Shown piece by piece: positions 35,207 through 46,083 of a stretch of 64,000 nt of DNA. Both the position numbers and the translations under genes were made by a program. The notes beneath the pieces are model-generated. The model did not search any database, was not told the origin of the DNA, and saw only the letters and a list, made by a program, of their open reading frames with translations. Each line of letters starts with the position of its first letter. Position 1 is the stretch's first letter. Source of the stretch: Adiantum capillus-veneris. Taxonomy: Eukaryota > Streptophyta > Polypodiopsida > Polypodiales > Pteridaceae. Location of the stretch: NCBI GenBank assembly GCA_014529385.2, contig CM043960.1, forward strand, positions 122,501,043-122,565,042, in the 5' to 3' direction.

Positions 35207-35568
35207 TCTACCCACACCGCTTCATGGGTTCCCCGATCCTTGAACTTCAAAAAATATTGTCGCACTTGCTTCTTCGAAGCATGGCGAAACCGATGCAACA
35301 ACACTTGCGATGGCTCCATGACTTCAGCTTTATCGATGATCTCCGGTTCTTCTTCTTCCGAAATGTCCTTTGGAGGTGTTCCTCGAAACACTTTCAACCA
35401 AGAAACATGGAAAACGTTGTGCAGTGACCATGAGTTAGGCAACTGCAATTTCATTGAAACCTCATTTATCTTTTTAATGATTGGAAATGGACCATACATA
35501 CGAAAAGACAACTTTGGACGCTTGTGTCCAACTTGTTTAAGACGTTGCTTCATGATTCTTAAATACAC
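35197..35568 (-). pseudogene. Integrase C-terminus and truncated chromodomain of H-A
   Basis: This is in frame with the integrase gene upstream but separated by a single stop (35,569-35,571). It reads YLRIMKQRLKQVGHKRPKLS, GPFPIIKKINEVSMKLQL, HNVFHVSWLKVFRG, an acidic linker, then RQYFLKFKDRGTHEAVW. The frame runs into the first bases of the LTR. Compared with H1 and H3, about 40 C-terminal residues and the purine tract are lost. Confidence 0.85.
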
Positions 35569-36526
35569 CTAATCTCCTTCCTTGATCGAAATATCTTGAC
35601 GATGCTTATTAGCCTGCCGTGAATAAGATTCCTTAGCCTTGCTTAGCCGAAGCTTTACACTTTCAGAAATCTCATCCAATGATTGACTTTCAGCATTGGC
35701 ATCAGACATTTGACTAGCCGAGCGAGTCAAAAGTGACGGGAACGGACGGCCAAAAGCTGCCTCATACGGAGTTCGACCAACAGTAGAAGAAAAAGAGTCA
35801 TTCAAAATAGCCTGTACCAATGGAAGATAGAGCTCCCACTGAGACTGCTGATCATGCACATATGACTTTAAAACATCAAAAGTCAACTGATTGTAAATTT
35901 CTGTTTGACCATCTGACTGTGGATAAAAAGCCGATGAAAAATTCAACTTAGTGCCAAAATTTTCAAAGAGTGCGCGCCAAAAATTGGACGCGAACTTAAC
36001 ATCCCTATCTGAAACAATTGACTTTGGCAAACCACAGAGGGGGTCCCAATGCTTAACAAACAACCTTGCGACATCTTGTGCAGTAACTGTGGCTTTACAA
36101 GGAATCAACATGCAAAATTTGCTGAAACGATCAACAATTGTTAAACATTGAGTGTTCCTTGAATGCAAAGTTGGTGGTAGGTTAGTCACAAAATCCATAG
36201 AAATATCTTGAAAAGGTCCATCGGGAATAGGCAGCGGAAGCAAGAGGCCTTGTTGCTTACCCTGAGGAGCTTTTACCTTTTGACATATAGTGCACTGTGT
36301 GACATAACGGAACACATCGTTTCGCATTTTTAGGCCAATAAAAAAATCGTTCAATTTTTTCCAATGTGGTGTTCATTCCCCTGTGCCCACCCGTGAGAGA
36401 ATCATGTGCATCATGCAATATGGTTGGCCTGAGAGAGGGCAACACACATAAACGGTAACGAAAAAACAACAATCCATCACGAATGAGATAGTTGCTTGGC
36501 CCTTTGGCGATCACTCCAATGTGCAC
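35569..36526 (-). pseudogene. Integrase of H-A
   Basis: Two overlapping frames are present. The first (36,526-36,257) has the zinc-binding N-terminus YLIRDGLLFFRYRLCVLPS and HDAHDSLTGGHRGMNTTLEK. After a frameshift the second (to 35,569) gives YVTQCTICQKVKAPQGK and the catalytic core: ISMDFVTNLPPT (Asp), VSDRDVKFASNFW (Asp), QSDGQTEIYNQ (Glu). It is otherwise intact. Confidence 0.92.
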
Positions 36527-37199
36527 TAGGCATAGACAAGAGCCACTTGAGGGCTTGATGATCTATGCGCACTGTAAACTCTCTACCATACAGAAAATGC
36601 TTCCAATGCTTAAGAGAGTGAATGACAGACAAAAGTTCTTTATCATAAACTGAATAATTCTTTTCTGCACTATTGAGCTTCCGGCTAAGGAAAGCTATAG
36701 GACGACCATGCTGCTGAAGCACAGCGCCTATGGAGACATTGCTCGCATCCGTCCATACCTCAAAGGGATCATCCCAAGAGGCATGGATAAGACACGGTGC
36801 TTCTGTCACCGCAACCTTGAGAACTACGAAAGCCTCAATGGTTGCCTTGTGCAAGTCTACGCGCTGACGGCGAGTCTTTACCCCTTTCAAAACATCACTC
36901 ATAGTTGCAGCAATGCGTGCAAAATTCTCTATGTGCGAACTATATGCTTGACATAAACCAAGAAAAGAACGCACATCATATGCAGTTTTGGGCAAATCCA
37001 AATTACGAACCTGTTCCACCTTCGCGGGATCGAGCTTGACGCCTTCTGCCGAAATGATATAACCCAGATAAGTGACTTCAGTAAGAAAAAATTCAGACTT
37101 CTTAGCTGCAATGTACAACTGAAACACTCATCCAAACGAGTTAGTACCTGTTCGACATCTCTTTCATGTTGTTCCCACGATGCAGAAAAAATGAGAATA
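36477..37199 (-). pseudogene. Reverse transcriptase C-terminus and RNase H of H-A
   Basis: After a frameshift near 37,200 the catalytic box reads SSFLDDILIFSASWEQHERD. A second shift near 37,125 gives AAKKSEFFLTEVTYLGYIIS and SFLGLCQAYSSHIENFARIA. RNase H follows: FEVWTDASNVSIGAVLQQHG (Asp), NYSVYDKELLSVIHSLKHW (Glu), VRIDHQALKWLLS (Asp). The code runs into integrase with a small frame change. Confidence 0.9.
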
Positions 37200-38631
37200 T
37201 CATCTAAAAAAGATGAACACACATACATCGACCATATCGTCGAAACGACATACCATGAGACGATTGAATGTACCCACGGCACCTGTCAATCCAAAAGGCA
37301 TAACAATATACTTCCATTGCCCTCGCTCGGTGCGAAAAGCCGTCTTGAAAATGTCGCCTTTGAATACCCGTACCTGATGGTATCCACTTTTCAGATCGAC
37401 TTTGCTGAAGACCTTTGCCCCATTGAGCCTATCAAGGATGTACTCAATGCAAGGCATCAGAAACTTGTTCTTGACGGTCATCTTGTTTAATGCCTTGTAA
37501 TCCACACACAAACAAGACGAACCATCCTTCTTGCGAACAAACAAAATGGGAGCAGCAAAAGGACTTACAGTAGGGCGTACGAATCCTCTAGCCACCAACT
37601 CTGTGAGTTGTCGCTCTAACTCTTCCTCCTGTGTCTTGTTCAATCGATAGGGCGCCTTACTGACAGGCTGTGCTCCCTCCATAAGCTCGATGCGATGGTC
37701 CTCCGGCCGCTCGGGTGGGAGACGAGATGGAAGATCATCTTGCAAAAAGAGATGTTTAAACTTCGTAAACAACTCTGAATACTTAGCTAGAGCCTGAATG
37801 CTCTGGGAAAGTGGAGCAGCATAGATGAATGTCGCTTGTGCTCCTCGTCGTAATTCACGCTTTACCTGCAGATGAGAGATGAGAGGCAAAGAATGCAAGC
37901 CCTCCTCAGCACGAATGATGAGGGGGGAATCGGTTTTGGCATGTAAAGTGAGAGTGTTAGCCTCCCAATCAATGAGAGGGTTGAGTTCACGAAACCATCT
38001 TATGCCCAAAATCATATCACATCTTGAGAGAGGAGACACAAGAAATTTCCTACTAAAAGAAGCTTGTTGAACGGTAAACATTACATCAAGGCACTCCTTC
38101 GTGATGAGAGAGTCCATACCAGGAGCGAAGCTAGAAACCTCGAGAGGAGATTTCTGAGTAACCTCTAGGCGGGCTCTCTCAACAAGAGGGGGACTAATTA
38201 CATTATGCATACTGCCTGGATCAAACAATATGATAAAACGCTGACCTTTTACATGACCATAACACTTCATGAGGGACTCATCAATGTGTGTGTCAGAGTC
38301 AGGAGAAGATGCAGGTTGGTTTGTGATAGTGCTTGTGGTTGCTGTGGGTGCCTTTTGTTCTTTAGGTGGTACTGTCTTAGGACAGGCTTTCTTAATGTGA
38401 CCCTTGACGTGACATTGAAAACATCTACCTTCTTTAGCATAAATCACTTGTTCTTCAGCCGTGATGTATCCTCCTACAATTCCTTGTGCAGCTTTTTCAT
38501 CTGGGATTAGCTTAGGTTTTGCAGGTGCTTTAGCTTTACCTTTAGATTCATTGTTAGAGTTCTTTTCCGAGGAATTATAAGAGGATGGGCTAGAAGAATT
38601 ACCATTCTTACCATTTATACCGTTCTTAACA
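37200..38631 (-). pseudogene. Nucleocapsid, protease and reverse transcriptase N-terminus of H-A
   Basis: This is one frame with more than 400 open codons. It has the zinc knuckle CFQCHVKGHIKKAC (about 38,425), protease FIILFDPGSMHNVIS (DPG form, about 38,220) and CDMILGIRWFRELNPLIDWE. Then come [72 protein letters not shown] and YIVMPFGLTGAVGTFNRLM, after which a frameshift interrupts. The Gly-Ala in LTGAVGTF replaces the Asn-Ala-Pro-Ala of the other families. Confidence 0.92.
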
Positions 38632-38633
38632 TT

Positions 38634-39206
38634 CTATGTGTTCTGAGAATTTTGAGAGGTCCCTTGAGAAGACTTGTTCTCCTTAGGCTTTTCCTTGTTG
38701 TGCTTCATCTCTTGGGAGAGAGCGATTGCTACCGCCTTGTTGAGATCCGCGGGGTCAAAGACTTCGACATCAAACTTGATGTATTCGCCTAACCCAAAGA
38801 GAAAAACCTCTTTGCGCTCATCATCCGATTTGCGTAATTGAGTGCCGAGATGCAAAACACGGTTAGAAAAAGACATGACTGGCATACCATGTTGCTTGAG
38901 ATTGCGCCAATCCTCTTTCAATCGTGCTAGGTACTGAGGTGGCATAAACCGTGCCTGAGCTTGTCTTGGAAATCAGCCAAACTAAAGGAGAGGCGTGAAT
39001 TCGTCGGCTTCCTCTAGGTTCGCGGCTAGCTGTGCCTCTTGCCATGCATGGTACCAATTGATGGCATCACCGGCAAGGTACATAGCTGTCGTCAAAACTT
39101 TGCTATTTCCTGTTTTCTTAGTTGTCGCAAAATAAGCATTAAATTGATGCAACCAAGAGTGAATAACCGTAGCATCCATCTTACCATCATACTCACTAAA
39201 AGTCAA
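38634..39206 (-). pseudogene. gag capsid region of H-A
   Basis: It starts after a frameshift from the N-terminal gag: FSEYDGKMDATVIHSWLHQF, TTAMYLAGDAINWYHAWQEA. Another frame change near 38,975 leads to MPPQYLARLKEDWRNLKQHG, SFSNRVLHLGTQLRKSD, DLNKAVAIALSQEMKHN and a stop at 38,634-38,636. Confidence 0.85.
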
Positions 39207-39706
39207 CTTCTCGGTGACTGGGTTGTTGGAATCCGCATCGTGACTTGCGCCACTTGAGGAACTCCCACGATCTTTGGCTGGTTCGGACTTCGAGCTAGCA
39301 CTTGTCGAAGCAATTCTTGAGTGCGTAGCTCTCTTTGAGCCTCTCGCTCGGCCTCCCTTTCTGCTTTTCGTTCGTTTCGTTCATCACGCTCGCGTTCGAA
39401 AGCAAGGCGATTTGCTACTTGTTGTGCCAACGCAACTCGATTTTCTTGTTGTTGTATTGCATTTCTTTCATTTTGTTCTTCGCGCTCTCGGTCCAAAGCA
39501 ATGCGAGTCGCTTCTTGTTGGGCGAGCGCAATGCGATTCGCTTCTTGTTGTGCCACGATCATCTCCATGGGAGTTGGTACAACTTGTGGCGTAGATGGCG
39601 AAGGGGGAGGGTCGAAAAAATCTCTTGGTGGGGAAAATTCTTCGCCGCCTCTCTCATGCTCATCACCTGTATGCGAAGTATCCATTCTGCTTCGGGTGAC
39701 GACCAT
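39203..39706 (-). pseudogene. gag N-terminal coiled-coil region of H-A
   Basis: The ATG at 39,706 starts MVVTRSRMDTSHTGDEHERG. An acidic/Pro-rich segment (FFDPPPSPSTPQVV) is followed by about 80 residues rich in Gln, Glu, Arg and Ala with repeats of the type VALAQQ(E/V)ANR and ERDERNERK. These are predicted to form a coiled coil that could drive particle assembly. A frameshift near 39,205 separates it from the capsid. The same N-terminus is present in H2 and H3. Confidence 0.88.
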
Positions 39707-40133
39707 GCACTATGATCTTTGGTTCTTAAATCCACAAGGAACTAGGGTTCTTGAGGGTCTTGAGGGTCTTGAGGTTTTTGAGGTTCTTGAGGTTTTCTTT
39801 CGCTTACAAACCATGTTTGAGAAGGATCTTCTCTTCACCCGAGTTCTACTCCTTTCCACGGGCGCACCCCTTGGCGGCCTTGCGCTCACACCAAGGGTGC
39901 TTTTTCCCACCTCACGTCGATTGGTCGGCCGCTAAGTGGACGGTCCGCTCTCGATGAGTGAAAAGAGACACAAGGGGAGGCTGGACAAGCCCTTCTTTCC
40001 TGGGATTCCTGTCACTCTTCAAAAACACGATTAGGAATCGACACGCCCAACCGCAACAAGAAAAAAAAATTCTTGTGATTCTTGTGGTTCTTTTCTTGAG
40101 TGATACAGAACACTGCCAAAGCTCTAATACCAA
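39707..40133 (-). other. Untranslated leader of H-A with a small upstream ORF
   Basis: The 427-nt leader between primer site and gag is closely conserved in H2 (60,346-60,784) and H3 (from 63,695). It contains a 66-codon basic ORF at 39,910-39,710, MGKSTLGVSARPPRGAP then KRKKTSRTSKTSRPSRPSRT. A (CTTGAGGTT)-like short repeat underlies its Ser/Arg-rich end. The start of the ORF in H3 is very similar; H2 has a base loss. Confidence 0.55.
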
Positions 40134-41299
40134 TGTAAGGTGCAACGGAATGAATGTTGTATTTCCTCAAGATGAGTGATCCATATTTGCTCAAGGTTCC
40201 TTTTAGTTCTTATGAAAGGGAGAGCCTTCCGTTCTTTATGGAGAGTGCTATGATCACGAACAAAGTGAGTGGATATTTTGCGTGCAAGTGTATGAGACTG
40301 AGAGAAAGAGAGAAGAGATACGACACCAGAGACGTAAAACCCTCCTCCAAAGGCCCCACTCTCGTTGGCGAGAGTGGTCTACGATTGATTGCACAAAGTG
40401 GTACAATGATGATGCATGGAAACTGATGCAACTTGGGACTATGTCGGTGACGACAACGGGGATGACGACGATGACCTAAGGGCTGAAATCTGCGAGCTTT
40501 TAGCGGCTGTCCAAAAAACGCTATCTGCTGAAATTTCGGGACGGCTTGGGGCTGCTGAAAACGCAGATTTGGCTGCTGTTTTTGTGGACTGGAAACGCTG
40601 ATTGGTCTGCTGTTTTCGGGGCTGAAAAAGGCTGAGTATCTGCAGGCGTTATGGCTGAATTTGCTGTTGTACTTGATGCTGAAAACGCTGCTCTGTCTGC
40701 TGCGACTGAAGGCTGGAAACGCTAGTTGATTGCAGCTTTGATGGCGAGCTTGAAACCGCTAGGTGTAGGGGCTGTCGTGGTCCGGGTGTTTGCTGAAAAC
40801 GCTAAGCTGAGTGGAGGTGTTGGCGATGAGCAAAACGCTAGGCTAAATGGGAGAGGGGATCGCCAAGGGTGGCTTGGAGATGTCTTGCTGAGAGAGGGGA
40901 GTACCTGCTGCCTGGGGCCTGTTGTGCTCCTTGCTCATCTGCCAAAGAATGCTAGCTTTGGTTTGCTTATATATTTTCTTACCCAATTTGCCCTACCTAC
41001 TTTTGTTGGAAAGTCACTTAAATGAATAAGTGAAAAATGTCAAAAATAGGGAAAATAGACTAAATTTATTGGAGAATTCCCCTGACTGATTCTGATGGAT
41101 TCTGATGGGAATGCTTATGATCATGCTGTGTGCAACCAGAGGATATGCATCTATACTTAGTGACTGGGCATGCACGGTCTATGAATAGACTCACAAAAAG
41201 TGCTAGATCACTTCTAATCTAGAGTGACTGGACTAGACGGAAACCCTGTTATGGTGTAGCTTGTCCACGGACACATAGGGTTGGATGTGTCATGTGACA
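40134..41299 (-). repeat. 5' LTR of H-A
   Basis: On the minus strand it begins TGTCACATGACACATCC and ends GTTGCACCTTACA, 1,166 bp. A TATA box TATATAAG lies at 40,966-40,973. The region 40,480-40,840 is dense in GCTGAAAACGC-like units. A hairpin made from ACTCTCG / CGAGAGT lies near 40,360. Confidence 0.92.
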
Positions 41300-41304
41300 T
41301 TGGC

Positions 41305-42489
41305 AACTTTAGTCCAAAGGATACATCATTTATCTTCTCTTGAATTTGGAAAGGGCCATAGTTCCGCATTCTTAGCTTTGGAAAAAGCCGCTCCTTCCCT
41401 TTCGTTTTCTTAGGCGTGCCTTCTCAAGCCATAAGAGCACTGCATCTTCTTCCTTCAACGACAAGTGGCGTCGAATCTTGTCGGCTGCCTTCTTATGCCG
41501 TGCTTGAGACTTCTCAAGAGCCTCGTGCACCTTGGCAAAAGCAGTATCCAAATCCAAATCATACTTATTCGCTTCAAAAATCTTATGGTGGGTCTGAGGA
41601 ATTCTCTCATCTACCAGCTGATTCCCTTATTCCTTTCTTTCCTCGTGCCCTGGAACCTGTGGGTAGCTTCGCTAGCTTCCACTGTCCATTGATACGTCAG
41701 TCTCAATCATCAGAACCCTGAGACGCAGTATAAACTTATCCCCTTTCTCGGGAATCCTCTGATGAACTTGCGTCTGGTTCCCTTAGTTCGTCGGAACCTT
41801 CGGATGTGTTACCATGTGATTCTCGAGAATACTGCGATAAGTTGTCATTCGGTTCCCCTGATTCATTCTTTTCATTGGCAGATGCTTGCCTTGTTGAGGT
41901 GGATACTATTCTGTCCTTAGGATAAGTCAATGAGCCGGCATGCGTTCCAAATCGTTCCTTAGCATGTTTCATAAGTCTCTGAATAGAGTTAGACTTCTGG
42001 TTTAGATAATAGTCTCAAATCTCTTTTGGCAAACCATAGCAAAACCTTTCAATTTTGTTTCTAGTAAATAAGTATTCCAAAACCTTTGGCAGTAGCCGTC
42101 CAATGTATCTTTCTTAGTCATTCTCAAGTGATGCCAAGCTGTGAAGACATCTCTTGCATATTCATCTGATATCCAAGTTGATGTTAAAATTGTCTTGAAT
42201 TTTAATCACGTCGTATGTGCTTCTGTGTTGAACAACAGAGTTGACCACCATGTCTATGCAGTCCTTTCAGGTGTTTTGTGAACGGTCCTCCACAGAAGGC
42301 GATGTCAAATTGTTGTACAAACTCAAGGGTTCGATGGGTATCCTGGTAGCGAAAACGTCTCAAACTTGACGGCCTAACTCCCTTCCTCGAACTCCTTGGT
42401 TTTCTTGTTGATCTGGTCCCTATTACAAGAGGACGAGCTCTCCTCCTCTGAACTGCTAGATGGCCTTCCATGCCTGCTAGACATTTTAA
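41305..42489 (-). pseudogene. Chimeric gag and integrase C-terminus of element K
   Basis: From right to left on the minus strand this gives gag like that of A1: FEEGS, FETFSLPGY, TWWSTLLFN, TWISDEYARDVFTAWHHLRM and IQRLMKHAKERFGTHAGSLT. With no protease or polymerase between, it passes to integrase C-terminal code: LDTAFAKVHEALEKSQARHK and KADKIRRHLSLKEEDAVLL-like code. Next is YGPFQIQEKINDVSFGLKL, interrupted at 41,304 by H-A and continued at 34,199. Stops and frameshifts are many. Confidence 0.75.
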
Positions 42490-43282
42490 AAAATCTGCTT
42501 CAAAAAAATCTTGTCTTTGGTGCTTAGAAAGTAAGAAAACCTTCTTAGCACCCTCGAATACTTCAAATGGCGCCTTCCCCGTGTGTTGTTGTAGGCAAAC
42601 TTCACCAAGGGAAAATACTTGTCCCACTAAGTCTTCTGATCCGAAATATAAGACTTCAACAAATTCAAAACTATTGAATTGGCTATTTCAAATTGCCCAT
42701 CTGTCTGCGGGTGGAACGAGGACGAGAACTACAACTGCGTGCCAATGTTCTCCCAGATTACTCTCCAAAACAACTTGTAGACCGGGGATCTCTGTCCGAA
42801 ACAATGGACTCAGGCATGCCATACATTCAGAAAATCTGTAAGACAAACAATTTCGCCAAATGACCGGGCTTAACTGTCTTTTTTACCGGAATGAAGTCGG
42901 CTTGTTTACTGAATCTGTGGATGACTGTCCAAATGCCATCATGCTTACTTTGAGTCTTGGGAAGATAAAAATATATGGCAGCTGTCTCTCCACTCTGTAT
43001 CCAGTGAAAGATATTTGCAAAATCAAGATCTATAGCATATTGATCTACCATATCCTCGAAGCTTCGATGATGTATCGCGGAAATGGCTAGAACCAAGGGC
43101 TGTCTAGACAATGCATCTGCCACTAAATTCTTCTGTCCCTGAACATGGACTATCTGGAAGTGAAATTATGACAAGATGCTAGCCCACCTCATATGCTTTC
43201 CCGAAAGTTGCTTTTGCGATAAGTAGTGTAAACTCTGATGGTTTGTGAAGACGGTAAACTTAGCTCCAAGTAGATAGTGTTG
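42490..43282 (-). pseudogene. RNase H and integrase core fragments of element K
   Basis: On the minus strand: YLLGAKFTVFTNHQSLHYLS (RNase H end), ADALSRQPLVLAISAIHH, then integrase fragments DGIWTVIHRFSKQADFIPVK and LAKLFVLQIF. Near 42,700 comes PQTDGQFEIANS (catalytic Glu), and then AYNNT...GKAPFEV. The zinc-binding N-terminus and first catalytic Asp are missing, since code jumps from IHWIQSGETA to HDGIWTV. It is cut at 43,282 by the LTR of G. Confidence 0.78.
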
Positions 43283-43995
<713 letters not shown>

Positions 43996-43996
43996 G

Positions 43997-44008
43997 TGGT
44001 ATCAGAGC
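43997..44008 (+). other. Primer-binding site of element G
   Basis: TGGTATCAGAGC follows the LTR end TAACA after one base. Confidence 0.92.
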
Positions 44009-44064
44009 ACGGCCGATTTCTCTTTTACGGGAAATCCGATCTCTAAATTTTTTCCGCGGCACCT

Positions 44065-44917
44065 ATGGCTTTAGGCAAGGATCAGTCAACTCCCTCTGCA
44101 TCCGGAGATGCGGGAAGGGATCACAACGAAGATTCACGCGAGGAGTATGGACCGCCTCGGCCTACTCAGGTGGAGCATCAAGAGATGGAGCGCCGACAAT
44201 TGATTGGCGATGCAACAAAGATGATGCTTAATTTTGCCAAGGACCCGAAAATGGCAAACTATATGAGCAAGACCTCTTTGGAGGTGCACACGCGGTGGCA
44301 GAAAACCACAACACCACCCCCAAAATCCGCTCTCAAGAAACCTCCTGTTCCCAAAAAGTATACAGAGATGGAATTAGAAGAGGTGGTGGATGCACGAATT
44401 GCTCAGCTTTTTGATGCGCAAAACAAAGCTGAAAAGCACGGCAAAAAGCAAAAGAAAGGCACTGACTTCCCGGGCTATTTGGGTCGTCAGTCGACATTTG
44501 AAAAGACAAAGAAACAGAAGAAGCGTGTTCGATTTTCTGACAGTTCTTCTAGCTCATCTTACTCGAGCGAAGAAGACCAAAAAGGCAAAAAGCAAAACAA
44601 GAAGCAACACCTCGGAAAGGGCAAGAAAAAGGCAAAGAAGCCAAAATCTGGCCCCATGAGTGACAGTTCTACAGAGGACTCGTCTACAAACAGTTCAGAC
44701 TTTGATGAGAGCAACTTTTATGCAAAGAAGAAGAAGTTTTACAAAGCCAATCAGTATGACTTTCTCGAAGACAAAAGCAAGAAAGTCCGAGAGTTTAAGG
44801 AAGGCGGACAGTCAAATAAATTTGACACTTTTTCTGGATATAGAGATGCTTCGAAGGCTTTGTCTTTTGTACAGTAGTTTGACATCGCTTTCGTGGGAGG
44901 GCGTTACTCAGAGCTCT
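44065..44917 (+). pseudogene. gag of element G, Ser/Lys/Asp-rich N-terminal part
   Basis: The ATG at 44,065 gives 270 open codons: MALGKDQSTPSASGDAGRD, RPTQVEHQEMERRQLIGD, a proline-rich KTTTPPPKSALKKPP and MELEEVVDARIAQLFDAQNK. Long Lys- and Ser-rich low complexity (KKQKKRVRFSDSSSSSSYSS) follows, then the capsid start FDTFSGYRDASKALSFVQ. A TAG at 44,875-44,877 is followed by FDIAFVGGRYSEL before the break. It is the best-preserved family-A gag start in the window. Confidence 0.9.
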
Positions 44918-45240
44918 CCATTACACGAGAGTGCCTTGATGTGTTATTCACGGTTCAACAAGTGTCCTTTCGTAGAAAATTTGTAGTATCTCTCTTTCAG
45001 GATGTGATATGCTTTTAGGCATTCGATGGTTTCGTGAGCATAACCCTCTCATTGATTGGGCAGCCAATACTTTCAATTTCAATGCCAAAACTGACTCTCT
45101 CATTGTCATTCGTGGGGAGGAAGTTGTTCATTCTTCATCTCTCATTTTTAATGTCCAAGTGAAGATTGAAAAGAAACAGGAGAGGATACTCTGTGAGTCT
45201 CTTATTTTCCACAGCACGACACACATGATTTGCATGATAA
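44918..45240 (+). pseudogene. Protease C-terminal part of H1
   Basis: Frames give TRECLDVLFTVQQVSFRRKF, then CDMLLGIRWFREHNPLIDWA and NAKTDSLIVIRGEEVVHSSS, matching the protease and following linker of H-A and H2. The active-site Asp is lost with the 5' truncation. One frameshift lies near 45,005. Confidence 0.8.
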
Positions 45241-45787
45241 AGATGTGATTGTTCACAATGATGATGGTTTAGTTGATGCTTTTTCTAGTGAAACTAACCT
45301 CATTGCAGATTCAGTCAATCACGAAGAACCGACCTTGGCTCTGGAGTCGAGGTCCAAAGAACCCTCTCAGGAAGTATTATGTGTTTGCATAATTAGTCAG
45401 CACGCATTGTTTGAGTGTTTCATTCGTGACGGTGTCCTGTATTTTAGGAACCGTCTTTATGTGTTCTCTTTCCACAGGCATGCCATATTGTATGATGCAC
45501 AAGATTCACTCATGAATGAGCACACATGTATGCGGGACTCTCTTGGAAAGAAGAAAAGTTTGCATTCAAGGAATTCACATTCCATGTTTCTTCCTTGGCA
45601 TGACACAGTATCCGATAGAGCACAAGAAAGATTGACAATCAAGCATCGGCATTTCCATTGTGATTTGCCACAGTTGATAGATTTAGATCAGAAAGTCAAG
45701 TTTCGACCCCATTTTTTGCGTGTGTTTGATGAACGGTTTGGCACTCCGTCTCTTTGTTTTCATCTACATTGCAAGCACAGTTTTTAG
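45230..45787 (+). pseudogene. H1 accessory region: Asp/His linker and integrase-N-terminus-like domain
   Basis: It contains a short form of the Asp/His segment (HDKDVIVHNDDGLVDAF), then SVNHEEPTLALESRSKEPSQ. The integrase-like LFECFIRDGVLYFRNRLYVF and HAILYDAQDSLMNEHTCM keep the spacing of the N-terminal zinc domain of H-A. They are followed by HSMFLPWHDTVSDRAQ and FHCDLPQLIDLDQKVKF. It is open for 185 codons, ending at 45,787. Its role is unknown. Confidence 0.7.
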
Positions 45788-45880
45788 TGTTGGAAGTGGT
45801 TTCAGGAATTTTCCTCCTCGGAGATTCTTGAAAGTGGACCTACGTCCATAGACGAAGTTGGAGCATTAAAGCAGGCTCAG

Positions 45881-46072
45881 ATGACTTTGTGTCGCTTTCT
45901 GTGTCGCTTTCGGCGTGGCCCAAAGAAGCAAGCATTGCAGACCTTTATGAAGTTCAAGTATCGCATGACCCACGCATCAGAGTGGGACGGCGAAGAGTCC
46001 TTCCTAGGATTCCAGACCCTGTTGGCGATCTCCCTCGACACTATACAGTTTGGTACCAGAACCTCACTTTAA
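45881..46072 (+). pseudogene. Chromodomain of H1
   Basis: FRRGPKKQALQTFMKFKYRM then THASEWDGEESFLGFQTLLA aligns with KKQVRQYFLKFKDRGTHEAVW of H-A. It ends TRTSL-stop just before the purine tract AAAAAGGAGGCGA and the LTR. It is in a different frame from the accessory region. Confidence 0.75.
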
Positions 46073-46083
46073 AAAGGAGGCGA

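Larger units (their letters stand above)
34200..41299 (-). mobile_element. Element H-A, full-length Ty3/Gypsy element of family H
   Basis: The LTRs are 34,200-35,206 (3') and 40,134-41,299 (5'). The flanks CTGGC (34,195-34,199) and TTGGC (41,300-41,304) form a 5-bp target duplication with one change, and K's integrase code continues across it. The primer site at 40,121-40,132 carries one substitution (GCTCTAATACCA). The order is leader, gag, zinc knuckle, protease, reverse transcriptase, RNase H, integrase, chromodomain. It is the only H copy here with a polymerase. Confidence 0.92.

Noticed and set aside
38634-39706. gag of H-A as a working gene
   Set aside because: Frameshifts near 39,205 and 38,975 and a stop at 38,634 show it is broken, so it is listed as a pseudogene.
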